Assembly: GCA_037974965.1 (NCBI GenBank)
Contig: JBBPFI010000005.1
Span: 310,001 to 374,000 of the forward strand
Direction of reading: 5' to 3'
Length of the DNA stretch: 64,000 nucleotides
DNA from: Dacryopinax spathularia
Taxonomy: Eukaryota > Basidiomycota > Dacrymycetes > Dacrymycetales > Dacrymycetaceae
Shown: positions 11,226 to 23,328 of the stretch, one piece after another
Layout: each line of letters starts with the position of its first letter
Position numbering within the stretch: the stretch's first letter is position 1
Translations under genes and position numbers: made by a program
Notes under the pieces: generated by a model
Told to the model about the DNA's origin: nothing
The model's input: the letters and a program-made list of their open reading frames with translations, nothing else
Database searches by the model: none

Positions 11226-14200
11226 TCATTCCTCTCCCCCACTATCACTCTCCTCAGATATATGCAACTCGTCATCATCCTCAGCAGCATAGACCTTATT
11301 ATCGTCCGGCATGTCCACCTCCATTGCCTTGTCATGCTCGTCATCGTCATGGCCATCATCTCTGCGATCGAGCTCGGAAATTCCATCTACCGTTACGCCA
11401 GCCCGGTGGTCTTCTTTGTCGCAGCCGCCCAACGGATCCTCGTCTTCAAGAAGATGCTTTCTCCGCTGAGCTTGCTTGACGTTTTTCGACATCGGCAGAG
11501 GCTCATTGATTCCCAATCCGGGTCCGAGCAGCTCCTCAATAATTTTGGGATCAGGAAGCCGCGGCAAACGCTTGTCGCCCACTAATGGGTGATCCCAGAT
11601 GGCAGGTGCAACTAGTCTGCAATCAGTAGCACTTACGAGCACTTGGCAGATGTCTCTTACTTTTATCGCACTTGTCGTTACGAAAATCGCAGGTTTTGTT
11701 CTTGATCTTGCAGGGGTGGCAACTGTCGCCAGAAACTCTCCAGCAGAACTCGAACCAAGGCGAATCCAGCGCCTTTCCCCGTTTCCCTTGGCCTTGCATG
11801 CAGCGCGTGCAGCGATAAATGCCATGGGAGACCTGAAGTCAACTATTAGTGAGTGCGTGCAGCATATCTACAGACAAGCATACCTCAAGGATTGCGCCGT
11901 TCGAGCACGCCAGTAGGACTGTGCCGTATTTTCGTACCCTGGCAGCCAAGAAGTCGCCTGGCTTCTCTAACATCACTGGCATCCATAGTCGATATCCAGA
12001 ACGCCCCATCTTGGCTGTGTAAGGCGGCAGTTTACCTCTGGCCCCCTCCTTAGCAGTGGCGCCTACTCGAACAGCACGATTGGGCACGTTCCATGGACCT
12101 CGTTCGTAGTACGATTTCCATCGCTGGTCCTTTCGTCTTGGGTCATCGAGCACTGGCCGTAGTGGCGAGATGGGCACAAGCTTGCAGGTCACTATGCTCC
12201 ATCTGCCATGTTCTCCAACCCCATGTGTAGATGGCGTCGTATTCTCGACGCCACGTCCTCGTCGCTGGACCTTCCGTTCCTCCTGGGCTGAAGATGCTGT
12301 CGTGTCTGCTTCTTCCGGCGGACGATGTTTGCCTGGAACCCTGAGCTGGGCAAGGGCCGTGGCTGAGGCGTCCCGGTGGGAGGTCTCGGGCATCGTCTGC
12401 ATCATGGGATCGTCGTGTTCCGCGTTCTCCGCTGTCGTCCATCCGTCTGTCGCAACCCGGTCTGGGACAACAGGAGGCGGAGAATCAACGTCCATAGCGA
12501 CCGACTCCGGTTCTAGCCTAAACGCAGTCTGTGTTCCAGAAAGGGAGGATGAGGCCTGCATTGGATCGTCGTCTACGTCCATCATGTGCCATGCTCCTCC
12601 GTCACCCGCCGCTGGGCCAACATCTGGCTCTTGCATAGTGACTACTGCATCCTTCGGTTGACCTGCCTTCCGGAGGGGCGCATCCACAGGTTCGCTTTGA
12701 AAAGCACGCTTCACTGAGCGCGAGCTGCGACCTTCGCCGCTGCGAGTTGTCCGCAATGCCTCTGCCTTCCAGACTTCCAGAGATACCAAATTGAATCGCA
12801 AAGCCATCTTCTGTAACCAGAACTGGGGAATTACCCGGCGGTCAGGAATAGCGTCCATTAGCGACGGATAGTCTTCGCAGGCATTGTTAGCCGTTTGGAG
12901 AAGCTCCATGACTTTGACCTGAAGGTCGTCCGGAGCTCTGTCTAGCGCATCGGAGGCGAAGGACATGAATATTATGCCCTAGAACGAATTAGCAACCTGC
13001 TGAAAGGGGCTTTCAGACTTACCAATTCACCACAGGCACGATGGAGAAGATCCAGGGTCTGGATGTCATCCACTAAGTCGTTTCTTGTCGGGGCACATTG
13101 TTGAAGGCGTGTGAACCAATAACCTGGCTCTAGATGAACATGGGATTGCCTTGCCATACCACCAATGGTTCCGCAAAACCATTCAGCTGATGACGGAAGG
13201 AATCGTGTCGGCAATAGGTCTAGAGGTATGGTTGGCACCAGGGGGCGAGATTGAAACAGCTCCCTTAGTTGATCGAGAAACCTCCCGAACATGAGCATGA
13301 TTGGTATCGAAGGTGGGAGGCGATTGATGTAGCACTGCAGGAAGTAGATGATCTGGCAAAGACAAGTCAAACTCTGTGCGGAGACCTCTTAGTGATCATA
13401 CTCACCCAGGTGTCACTCCTTGATTGCATGTACCATAGCGCGGAGCGGGGATTAACTTCGCCCTTCCACGTTCCATCTTCCGGCAGGATAGTGTTGGACA
13501 ATCCATCGACGAATTCCGCGCTCAACGCCTGCGATATTCGGTCGGCGACACGCTCATCGAAGGCTTGCCACCAAGCTGGGCGCGCATGTGGTTCCATCTT
13601 CCGCTCGACCCTCCGTAGGAGCGCGGGGCTTCGACCAAGGACATAATCAGTGATATCACGCGGGATCCAGTCCCTGGACAACAGTGTGTCCGCTTTGTCG
13701 ATGTCGAAAGCCCATATTGCGTCTCGTTCGTAGTGAGCATGTTGTAACAGTCGAGCGGTGAGACGTCCCGCCCACTCGCCTAGTTTCAGTTGATTCCCAC
13801 TCCGGTACGCGATGTCCTAGATGACGACCGATTAGGCAAGCTAGTTGGCAGGACGTGCAACGTACCCAGAGCCTGCGATGGACGCAGAGCACCTTCTCCC
13901 CTCGCCCCTTCTCGCGACGATCGAGTGCCGGTAACGTTGGCGCACTTTCCAATAGATTGAGAAACAGGTCGCAGTGCAGCAATCTCATGCGATCCACCCA
14001 TGGCACGATGAAACCGACGCGGCGCTTGGATATCTGATAAGAAAGCCCAGCCAACCGTCCGTCGCGTTCGGCAATGTGTTGCGGGGAAGCCAAGAACGTC
14101 CAGTGCACGCATGGCAGAAACGAACTGAATCGTTCTTTTGGGATCCATTGTAGTTCCAATCCGATAGCATCGCTCGGAGCCATGCCCTGATGCTCGATAG

Positions 14201-14553
14201 CATATTGGCTCGATGTCATGACGCGTTCAATGAGCGACGCTAGAGCAGGCGGGAGTTCACCGATCCAGCAGCTGTTGTGCAAGAAAAGCAGGAAAGCATT
14301 CTAAAGTAATTGAGACTGGCACGCAGAGCGTGATGGAGTTCACACGCACAACGACGCTCTCCCACTTCCGCCTTGCGATGGTGTCGAACCTGACAGAAGA
14401 CTTAGATGCAGCGGCTGTATCGGCCTCTAGGACGTGTATCACATCTTGAACGATGTCATCCAGATAGATGAGCAAAGCACATGCAGCGTCTGAAGCATCA
14501 TAGGTATCGATAGAGAAGGTGTCCCCTTCGTCGCCAGATGTTGAGCCGTCCAT
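11226..14553 (-). CDS. 1000-residue unknown protein with C-terminal cysteine cluster
   Basis: Seven exons close exactly in frame: 14350-14553, 13866-14300, 13406-13816, 13023-13352, 11884-12978, 11661-11832 and 11226-11581. The first half (about 460 residues) is a folded helical-looking region with conserved-type Trp and Leu (NAFLLFLHNSCWIGELPPAL near residue 70). Residues 500-800 are disordered and acidic with Met-Asp-Val repeats. Near residue 870 comes a cluster with spacing C-x2-C-x19-C-x7-C-x2-C-x6-C-x6-C (from CTRCMQGQ to NDKC), reminiscent of fungal zinc-binding modules in which two CxxC pairs hold a metal. The tail is very acidic. It is divergent from the PIF1 helicase with 243 bp between the starts. 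Metal and nucleic-acid binding are inference. No family name is offered. Confidence 0.8.
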
Positions 14554-14796
14554 GAAGCATCACAACCATTTACAGATTCTAGTAGCAGCGAATCTTATGC
14601 AGGAGGAGCGGCGTTGCCTGAATAGGCATTAGGGCCCAAGGCGGAGCCATTTGTCGCGTGGATATCAACAACGCCACTTGGAGAGGAGCGCGACTCTGAA
14701 CAACGCGCCGTGACACCCTTTGAAGCGGCAGGCTGGTACGGATAGAGCACAAACACATCTCATTCCCTCCCGTCCTTCTCTTTCTCTGACGCCAAC
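14554..14796. promoter_or_regulatory. Bidirectional promoter region between Cys-cluster gene and PIF1 helicase
   Basis: A 243-bp gap separates two ATGs pointing away from each other. The arrangement suggests co-expression of the pair. No specific motif is claimed. Confidence 0.5.
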
Positions 14797-17700
14797 ATGC
14801 TGCACGAGCCACCCTGGCTCTTTCAGCGTGACATGCTGGAGAACAGTACGTCTATCCGTGAAGAACTATCCCGGCGCGCCCGGGTCGTCAACTCAGCCAA
14901 ACAACTAAGCCATGGGTTGGGATTCCACTTTCTCGAGATTGAGTTGCGCTCCCATGCGCCCCAGTTCTCTTTAAACCCTCATTGGGTGCGAAACGAGAAG
15001 GTGAAGCGGAAGGAGTTAGCTCGACCAGCGACGGACGCTGCCCGTGACGGTGGGCATACGAATGGTATGGCTGTGAGCCTCCAGTCTGATGCCTGGTTCG
15101 TCAGCGGTTATGGAGACATCAGGCGTTAGCGGCGGACGTGCGTGCCCCTCTATTCAATCTTGTATCGCTGATTTCTAATATTCTCTTTATGCCAGCTGTG
15201 GAGCATCCTCCAGGGCGGGGCACAAGCGAGTCAACGGCGACACGAGCTGAAAGTAACAGCAATGTCATCCGGCAGACACGGCTCGATCATGATGTGAGAG
15301 CTGAAAAGCCAATTGTACCCCGCGATAAGCGTGCGTGCGACTTCTTTTCTCGAGTCGGCATTGAAAGCGCTCCAGCAGATCAACCCTCCGACCTGACCCA
15401 AGTGCCCAATCACGCTATGGTACCTCACCCACCACTCGTGCATCTCGAAGAAACTGCGGATGCTACCAAACAAGACCTTTTGGGTGCGGCTGAATCGATT
15501 CTGCGGCAGACGGTCCATATTGACGCTGGTTGTTAGATCCACCTCCGCCTCACTTATCAGGTGCCCGTCCACAAGTGTCAGAAGAAGCGATGGACCCTAT
15601 CGAACAGGATCAAGCCGCCGTTGACGTTGGCTTGACCAACGTCCTCGGTATCAAGGCGGGGGAATCAGGTCTGGGGATTGTCACAGCTGTGACTCCCGTG
15701 CCACCTGATCCACCAGAATTGCCCCACTCATTCGCGCCACCGTTGTGCCCTGGTACATCCAGCCAACGTACGACCATCGAAATCGAGAGCCAGAAAGCTC
15801 TTACAACGCCTAGTGACGGTTCGTCGGCCATCCTTAAGCGACCCACCTCTGTCTAACGCTTAGCTTTATCCAAGGGAATGCCCAACAGAACCACTCACCT
15901 GCCCGTCCGGTCGGCCACGGATCCCAAATTCGATCAACGCAGCTGGGACATGGCGGCGCTGAGCACGCTCGCACACCACTCATCGCTTCTAGCAGGGAAG
16001 GGGCAGCTGAAGATGATGTGTCCGTCTTGGAAACGCTCAAAATCGGCCCGGCGAACCTTCTCCCAGGTCAGTTTTCGGATCGCGCTTGTCATCACGCTGA
16101 CGATTTTCTAGATGGCGTTCTTACTAAAAATGCTCGTCCAGAAGCAAGCTCACCGAGGTCCACCGCTGCGGGGTCGCAACAGGATGCGCCAAACGCCCGT
16201 CCTGGTTCTGATTGGCCGTCCTCTTTCAGTTCCTCCCCTAAGCCCCTTCAACGGTCAACGGTGCATGGCAAGGCAGCGGGCGAATCGCAGAGTATGCGGG
16301 ACAGTCGTTCAGCCCCTGCGTACTCTCAGGTCAGGGATACTACTGGCACGTCTTACTTCACTCTCCCTGCCTCCTCCCATTGAGCTCACTTCGCTGAGTA
16401 CAGAGCCTGTCGCAAGTATCCCCCAAGCACTCACCCATCTGCCCGATAAGCGAGGACCAAACCCGTTCGGATCGAACGGAGACCTAGCCCGTCCGCCCGC
16501 GGAAGACGTTCTGCATCCTAAGCCGTCATCTCAGCGCCTGTTTTCGGATGTTGTTGCTGGCCGCAATCCTCCGTCACCTGGGACAGCACACGGAGCTGTG
16601 CCGGGGAAGGATAGGGGGTCGTCGTTGACAAGCAACCCCCAAGGGGAGCCTTGCGCCATAAAGCCGGCCGCCCTTCCTGAATCGACCGTGCCTCATTCAA
16701 CGAGAGAATTCGTAGCTCCAGACAACAGTACGAGGACGGATCGCTTGGGCGGTGCTCCAGCCACTTTGAATCTTACCAAAGGTGCGGCTATCATGACCAG
16801 GCTGTATCACGCTGTACATCCGTCCCCAGGCAGGATCAAAAAGAAGGCTCCTCCCCGCAATGTGATCATTGGCAACTCGAATAGCGACGGCAGCAAAGCA
16901 CAGGCGCCGCCCAAGCCCAGCGAACCCGTGCTCACGTTTGAGCAGGAGCAAGTGATCGCCAAGGTGTTGGCTGGAGAAAATGTTTTCTTCACGGGACCGG
17001 CCGGTACGTACTCAACATGGCCTGAGCGTGTCCATCCTCATGTCGCATGCTAGGCTGCGGCAAGTCGTTCCTGCTGAAGCATATCATCCAACTGTGTCGC
17101 GAGCGCTATGGTCATGACGCCGTTGCCGTGACAGCATCGACGGGCATTGCGGCAGTGCCTTTGGGTGGCTGTACTCTGCATTCTTTCGCGGGCATCGGAT
17201 GGGCACAGGACAACCAGTACCGTCTAGTGGAGCGATTAAAGAAGAAGCCGTCACTTGTGGCCAAGCATGTTGGAACGAAGGTCTTGTGCATTGATGAAGG
17301 TAGGTATCTCCCTCCGCCTAAAAGGCCTGCGTCTGAAGTCGTAAAGTATCACCCATATCTGCCAGTACATTCGGCATGTGCAATTATGTAATCAGCCATC
17401 TACGTTGTCGCCACCGTTTGCCATTTGGTGGAATCCAAGTAAGGTAGTTTATACTCTCTACGCAGGTTTTTGACTCTCCACAGATCATTGCCACCGGTGA
17501 TTTCTTCCAGCTGCCGCCCGTTGCGAAGAAGCACCAGCCGGTATCATATGCGTTCGAATCCACAGACTGGAAAGAGACCTTTTTGCCAAGAAATCAAATT
17601 AGGCTCACTCAAATCTTCCGTCAGACAGAACCCGGTGCGCATCAATATATCCTGCTTATTTGCTGCTTGACAACCAAGCAGACTTCCTTGAAATACTTGA

Positions 17701-18624
17701 AGAGATGAGGATGGGCAGAATTGAGAATGGGCGGGGTGCGGGACTCATTTCTCGCGCAGGACTGTTGGAACCGAAGATCTATCGGGACGGTATCCCGCCG
17801 TTGGAAATGTGAGCCACACTTCCGAGGTCGATCTTGAACTAATTCCGCGCAGGTACAATACCAAGGCAACGACGTTTGATGCCAACATGCGCTTTATTGA
17901 AACTCTTCCGGGTGAGATGTTTGTCTTCCGAGCTACGGACACATCTTCGGCTCGAATGAGTTACGAGGCGCGATTGGAACTATTCGAAGACTTCATGACT
18001 CCACCCCGATTATACCTCAAAGTCAATACACCGGTCATGCTCGTGATTAACCTCCCGGGTGACCGTGAGCTGGTCAACGGGACGCGTGGCATCGTCCTCG
18101 GCTTCATGACGGAGGCTGAATGGGCCGCTTGCGGCGGACGCTTTCCCGGTGGCTATCCACCGTTTCCGCCGAATGAAGATGGTGGTGTCGCAGAGCGATT
18201 GCCTGTTGTGAAATTCCTCGTCCTTGGGTCAAGAAAGACGCGGGTGGAGTTGGTCCGGCGTCACCTTTTCCAAAATGGGGACGACAGGGGAATGGTAACA
18301 AGAGAGCAGGTACGTCCGGTTTGATCAATCAAAGCAAGTGCATAGTGTTGACGCGTTGCGCAGATCGCTCTCATACCGGCATATGCTCTGACAACCCACA
18401 AAGCACAGGGTCTGCAAGTAGAGCGCGCGAAGATAGACCTGGACAAGACCTTCAGTGTCGGTGGGTTGATTATTGACCTCGCTTGAGATTGTCGGTCACG
18501 CTCCTTGTCAGGACAAGCGTACACGGCTTGCTCGCGCGTCACCTCGATGGCAGGGCTACAAATAGTCAACTTCAATCGCAAGGCAGTCAGTAATCTTTCG
18601 CCCTCTCTCATGGGATGGCCATGA
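14797..18624 (+). CDS. PIF1-type DNA helicase with long disordered N-terminus
   Basis: Thirteen exons close in frame at 1057 residues: 14797-15064, 15196-15528, 15561-15850, 15889-16066, 16112-16329, 16385-17003, 17054-17303, 17366-17438, 17484-17634, 17682-17808, 17853-18309, 18364-18460 and 18512-18624. The first 600 residues are Pro/Ser/Ala-rich without a domain. The helicase core has a Q-like lead-in (LTFEQEQVIAKVLAGENVFF), Walker A GPAGCGKS, motif Ia TASTGIAA, Walker B CIDE, PFGGIQ, motif III GDFFQLPPV, the IFRQ stretch, a 2B-like insertion and the C-terminal TTHKAQG ... GQAYTACSRV motifs typical of Pif1. The usual ISM after Walker B is missing in this splicing (CIDEGS). Pif1 enzymes are 5'-3' DNA helicases acting at telomeres, forks and G-quadruplexes. 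Mobile-element copies are also common in fungi. Confidence 0.88.
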
Positions 18625-18868
18625 GCTGACCTACCTGGCAGTTCAGGACAAACCCGATCGTGATAAAGTACTACCGCAAACTAACCACGATTCCGCAACC
18701 TGCGCACTAGAGCACATATCTTATTAATAGGTTAGGTATATTTTCTTCATGTAAGTTACGAATAAGGCGAGTTTACAGTCCTTGTGCGGCCGTCCGCGCG
18801 GATGCGGATCCTCTGGATATAGTTCCCACTGAGGCACCTGAAGTGATGCCCATGCTCGGAAGTCCACG

Positions 18869-20190
18869 TCAAGGGCCATCTGCTTTGCCCCTCTTCAACT
18901 CATCCCGCCATATAAGCTGATCGGTCCCGCACTGGCGTAGATAGTCCGCCGCGTCTTTGAGCACCTTCCCTTTCTGAACGTTACCCAGCTCTAGTATCAA
19001 CCACGGAGGTATACGACGGAGGAGGACGGCCGCCTCCAAGCAGGACCCTATCGGTACGTCGTCACGGATGGTAAGCCGGAGAGGTCGTCTTTCGATGGCA
19101 GGAAACAGGCAACTCGGTACCTTCATGGCTTCCAGCGTGCTTAATGTGACTTGCCGCAGGTGAGCGTTGGTCATGGCCATGCGTATGACTCCATGTAGAC
19201 TGAGGGAGGGACCGACGGACCGCGTCTTGGTAGTCTCCATTCCTCCTTCCTCAGTGCGCTGCCAGTCGCACATGAAAGTCTCCAGACGCGGACACGACCT
19301 GGCCAAGTGCAGGAGATCGGCGTCTTGGATGTCGGGCACGCTGTCGCAGCATTCAAATACGATGTGAACATGAATAAGTCGAGGACATTGAGCCAGCATT
19401 CGATACAGCTCCCTCTCTCGGGTGAGACAAGTGATGGACGGCTGACGTGTCAGGACGACAGTAATTGACAGCAGGCTACTGCCTGATTCCATCTCTTGGA
19501 TGACTGATATCGCTCGGTCCATCTGCGTACAAGAGGAGATAATGACAAGCTGCTCGGAGCGTGTGGCCATCTCGTGAATCTCTCCATTAACGGGCACTAC
19601 CAAGTGCTGGGGTCGTATTCGAAAAAGGCATTGCGACACCAGACGTGCGGGAATGGTCACAGCTTCATGTGCGTAGGCATGATCCTCCATGGGGCGGGTA
19701 CAGCAAGCTGGCTCCATCAAATGCGCAAGCATGGAGTGCGGCCGATGGGCACACATCGATATTTGGGGCGACTCCAGATTCATGCTTGACTGCTCGGCTG
19801 GAAGGCGCGTTGCATAGTGCGCATCCGGAAAAACGCATTGAAGGTGGAGATATTCGACCGAGGGATGTTGGGCACCGTTCTGCCTATGATGGTCGACCTG
19901 GCTAATGCCGGTCAGACACTAAGGCATATTAGTGCATATACCGCCCTTCTCGTGTGTTGTACATACAATGATGCAGCCAGAGTGGGGATAATCGGAAGTG
20001 TGTCTCCCACCCACGCGTCGGTGTAGCCCAGAATCAAGGCTCTCGTGATTGTTGAGTGCAGTAGGTTGAGCGCTCTGATCAATATTAAAAGCATGGCGTG
20101 AGGTAGTGTGTACGCCTTGGACACCTTGCGATACGCGCATGATGGCAGAGAGGCGCATACATCTCGACTTGTGTGTGGGCAAGGCAACCA
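18869..20190 (-). CDS. F-box/LRR-like protein, N-terminus unresolved
   Basis: An open exon runs from about 19897 to 18869 and contains leucine-rich segments (HPSVEYLHLQCV, AQCPRLIHVHIVFECC, LLHLARSCPRLETFMC). The C-terminal motif RRPLRLTIRDDVP...AAVLLRRIPPWLILELG closely matches that of the gene at 30499-31777 (RRSPLRLHVQQAV...ALILRRLPEWLNLEID), so the two are paralogues. An upstream exon within about 19917-20190 carries a hydrophobic helix-rich start (LLILIRALNLLHSTITRA) where an F-box would be expected. The joining intron (donor near 19919) and the true ATG are not certain. The family is expanded in Agaricomycetes. The presumed role is a substrate adaptor for an SCF ubiquitin ligase, but the F-box itself is weak here. 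Confidence 0.6.
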
Positions 20191-20551
20191 AGGACAGCCA
20201 AACGTCGTCGATCACGTGGGAACTGCCTGATGCCGACCCAGCTTCTCAACGGATGCTCGGCACGGGAGCGCATCCTTCTGCCAGGCTATACACCGGAGAG
20301 TACATTTACTCGCCCTATTGGCTCCGACAGGGTCCACCCGCGTCTACCGCTTCTACCAAGGGTCCACCCGTCCCTATCGATCGATCTCCACCAGCGTCTA
20401 CCAATACAGGATAACGACGGTATTGTATGGCCTGCGTCACCACTCCGTACCCCCTAACCTATTCTGAACTTTCTCAGAAGCCGCACATAAGCTCTCAGCC
20501 CATAAATGTTTCTCTGAATAGGTGGTCGTCGCTATTGAGTAGGTGAGTCTA
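20191..20551. other. Intergenic with imperfect GGTCCACCCG repeats
   Basis: No gene is seen. Near 20330-20400 the string GGGTCCACCCG with a following CGTCTACC is repeated twice in loose tandem. Confidence 0.45.
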
Positions 20552-22116
20552 CTACTGTAGCCCTGGCCTATGGTTACGCTCGCACAAATGTAGCATTTGA
20601 GCGTAAACGTCCCAAGTGTTGAGCACCGTCAGTGACGGCTCCCCGACCTCCTTAAACAATCGCAGGGCGAGCTGTTCCATGTCATCCGTCACAAACTGAA
20701 AAAGCCCAGGCGGGCTGTGCTGGTCGATGAGAGCGTCCAAGTCGGCAACGGGGACTGGAATGATGCAGTCTTGCATACCGTATTCGTGGGGGTGTTCCCA
20801 AAATTGATTCGGCTTGTTCCCACTCGGAAGATGACACTTCCTCTGACGCCGTATGCGGGCGTTGTTGCGTTCTTCGGAATATGTGTCGAGCATCTCTTGC
20901 ACGAGCCGTGCCCAGAGCCACCTGGCCAAAGAACTGAGAATGGGGGTGAGGAGATACCCGGCAAACTTGGCAAGACGGCTCTCACAATTCTAGAGGAACA
21001 GCTTCGTGATATATTCCTGAACGAACACCTATATCCCAGGCGTAAAGGATAGATGACAGTTGATTCTCCAGCAGCTGCCTCCAAGACCGCTCGATAGTGA
21101 TGTTATAAACCGACTTGATAGCGGCGAAGGAGGGGAGCAGGTCTTCCGAGATATCAGGAGCATATTGCGCGCTAAATTACTCTGCCGCTTAAAACCACTC
21201 GGAAGCCAAAAAAGGTTTTGAAACGTACCGCAAGGCGGTTTGAACTTGCCCTAGCAAGATCCCCTCCGATCCTTTATCCAAAACCAATTTGAGTGGGATC
21301 CCTGAGTCGGTCAGTTAGCCAGTCGCCTCGCCTAACAGTAGGACGCTCACCTCCGGCCCGGCGCGCAGCTCTTAGAAACAGAGCCACTGGCACGGACTGA
21401 ATACGAGAGTTCGGTACAACCCAAAGACCCAAGATGCGTCTGGTGGCTTTATCCCTCAAGCCCCAGATGGGCAAGCCCATGCGGTGCAGCTTGTCGTGCC
21501 CGTCCCCGCTCCACTCTTGACTGGGACCGATTGACCACAGGGCGAAGCGATGCAGATGTCGCTTGCCATGAGGACCTCGGGAGGCGACGGCGTCAGCATC
21601 CATAGTGCGCAGGAACTGCCTCACAAAGTCACTGGAACTCATCAACCAGGTTCTGCGTCAGGCGAAGAGTCAGGGCGTACTACTTCGTGCTAGTGAGGCC
21701 ATGCTGCATCTTCAACTTGTGGACCACCCGTTCGGCTCCCCATCGCCCGACCAAGTCCTCGTCTACCAGCGACAATATGGCTTCTCCAATCTCCATCTCA
21801 CTGTGAACTGGCTTTCGCGCGGTTCCCAACGACAACCGACTCATCCAATTATACAGAGTGCGCTTCCTGCGGAGCCTTCACATTAGAGAGGAAGCCAGCC
21901 GTTTGGGAGCGAGACGCACTTGATGTGGATACCATGCTTCTCATTGAGATCTCGGAGCATCTCCTGGCGGCTCAGACCCCTCCGTAGCATGTCATGCAGT
22001 AAGGCCGATACTACCTCATAATTATGCTTCGTTACTGCACGTTTCAGGTATGAGAAACCTGTCAGACGGAACTGCCCATTCCTCACATCTAGGTCCGCCC
22101 CACTGATTGTTGCCAA
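20552..22116 (-). CDS. DDE integrase/transposase of basidiomycete type
   Basis: Six exons close in frame at 435 residues: 21920-22116, 21684-21866, 21351-21637, 21229-21301, 20986-21171 and 20552-20933. An N-terminal helix-turn-helix-like region (LLHDMLRRGLSRQEMLRDLN, then KRTLYNWMSRL) precedes an RNase-H-fold integrase core. Visible catalytic candidates are the Asp in SGDGHDKL, the Asp in LVLDKGSE and the Glu in ITIERSW. The motif SLARWLWARLVQEMLD and the NARIRRQRK...PSGNKPN stretch match the integrase-core proteins expanded in mushroom-forming fungi. The frame looks whole, with the DDE triad kept. It cuts and joins DNA in related enzymes; whether this copy still moves is unknown. I saw no clear terminal inverted repeats around it. 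It could also be a domesticated copy. Confidence 0.82.
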
Positions 22117-23328
22117 GAGGATTAGGTGCCCGAGTGCTTGTCAAAGCCGGATCCCCCGCCGCATCCATCTCTTCCAATGGAAGAGACATAGGGAGCCTTA
22201 AGGCGTCCGCAGGTAAGAGTCGAGGGCGACGTAGAGGGTATTCGAGGGAAGGGGAACCTGTGGGCCAGTGGAGGCTCGGCATCTCTTGAGTTTGAGGTCC
22301 CCAACATTCTGTCATTGTGCTTCCGCCGTCCACGTATGGGGACTCCTACTCGAGGCCGCACCTCGCATCATTCTGCTCAGTAAAGGAAAACTTGCCATTG
22401 GCTCTTCAGCTCCCCTGGGGAAGCTGCGCGATACGTCAGGCCGCAAATGAGATAAGAATACCAAATATACGATTCCCCAAGTGCAAGACACCGCCATGAG
22501 GGTGGACCCAGGGTGCCGCGAACTCAGCGCTTGATCCGATAGCCTGTCGCGATCCACTCTGCAGGCTTATTGCGCTACCTCGACCCCACCATATGCCGAA
22601 CACGCTTTTCTCCCTGATGTAAGCGGGCCGCGAGGTGGGAAGGGGCAGATGGTGACTGTCCGCATCACATTTGTCCTCCCCATCCCCGTCTATTGATCGT
22701 TGCGATGCTTCCAATCGTGTCCTGACTCGGGCTGGGACGCCAGATCATCGGTTCTTCGATGGATCCAGGCCTACTTTCTTTCATCACGATCCACGTTCTG
22801 TAATATGGGAACATCCTCAATGATGATCAACGGCACGTATCTGAACCCGTCCGTTGCGTGATCATCTTTTTGACGGGGTTCTGCCCGAGGTATTCGCTCC
22901 CGTTGAACGGCTATTCTCGCGGATTCCTGATTGCGGATGCAAGGCCACAGGGTTTATGCCTCCGGCAGCCAATCGGGTTACTCGAGCGAGTAGGCAAGGA
23001 AACCAAGGGAAGTGAGGTGCTATACCGAAGGACGGATTGCGGGCGCTGATTTGCAGCCGTCCATCTTACGGGGCCAAACCATGTTGATTTCCGTAGTTTC
23101 AGCTTGTCTGCTCTTACGCTATTGGTTCCAGCTTTTCTCTGCTCTCCGGAGTGCTGGAGTTCCGACGTGATGCTCCTCGCCAAGTACGGGATGTGGCTTT
23201 TGAAAGCAGCGAGGGCATCTTAGGACGGAGAGAAAAATCGAAATGGCCGAGACCGCGCGAGGGCATTTAAGACGTTTGTCTGTCCCAGAGAGAGGCGTCA
23301 CCTGGTTGAGCTCCCTTTGCCCCGGAAG
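22117..23328. other. 1.2 kb without a supported gene
   Basis: This gap separates the ATGs of the integrase (minus) and the alpha-kinase (plus), so it is a divergent upstream region. Several 60-100-codon frames exist on both strands, but none has coding character that I trust. Confidence 0.45.

Noticed and set aside
11211-11585. Hydrophobic plus-strand frame that looks like membrane segments
   Set aside because: Antisense of the acidic Asp/Glu-rich C-terminus of the 1000-residue gene; reverse-complement Asp/Glu codons read as Val/Ile/Phe/Leu.
14797-18624. Helitron, suggested by the PIF1-like helicase
   Set aside because: No HUH replication-initiator motif precedes the helicase; the N-terminal 600 residues are disordered and no Helitron-type ends were recognised.
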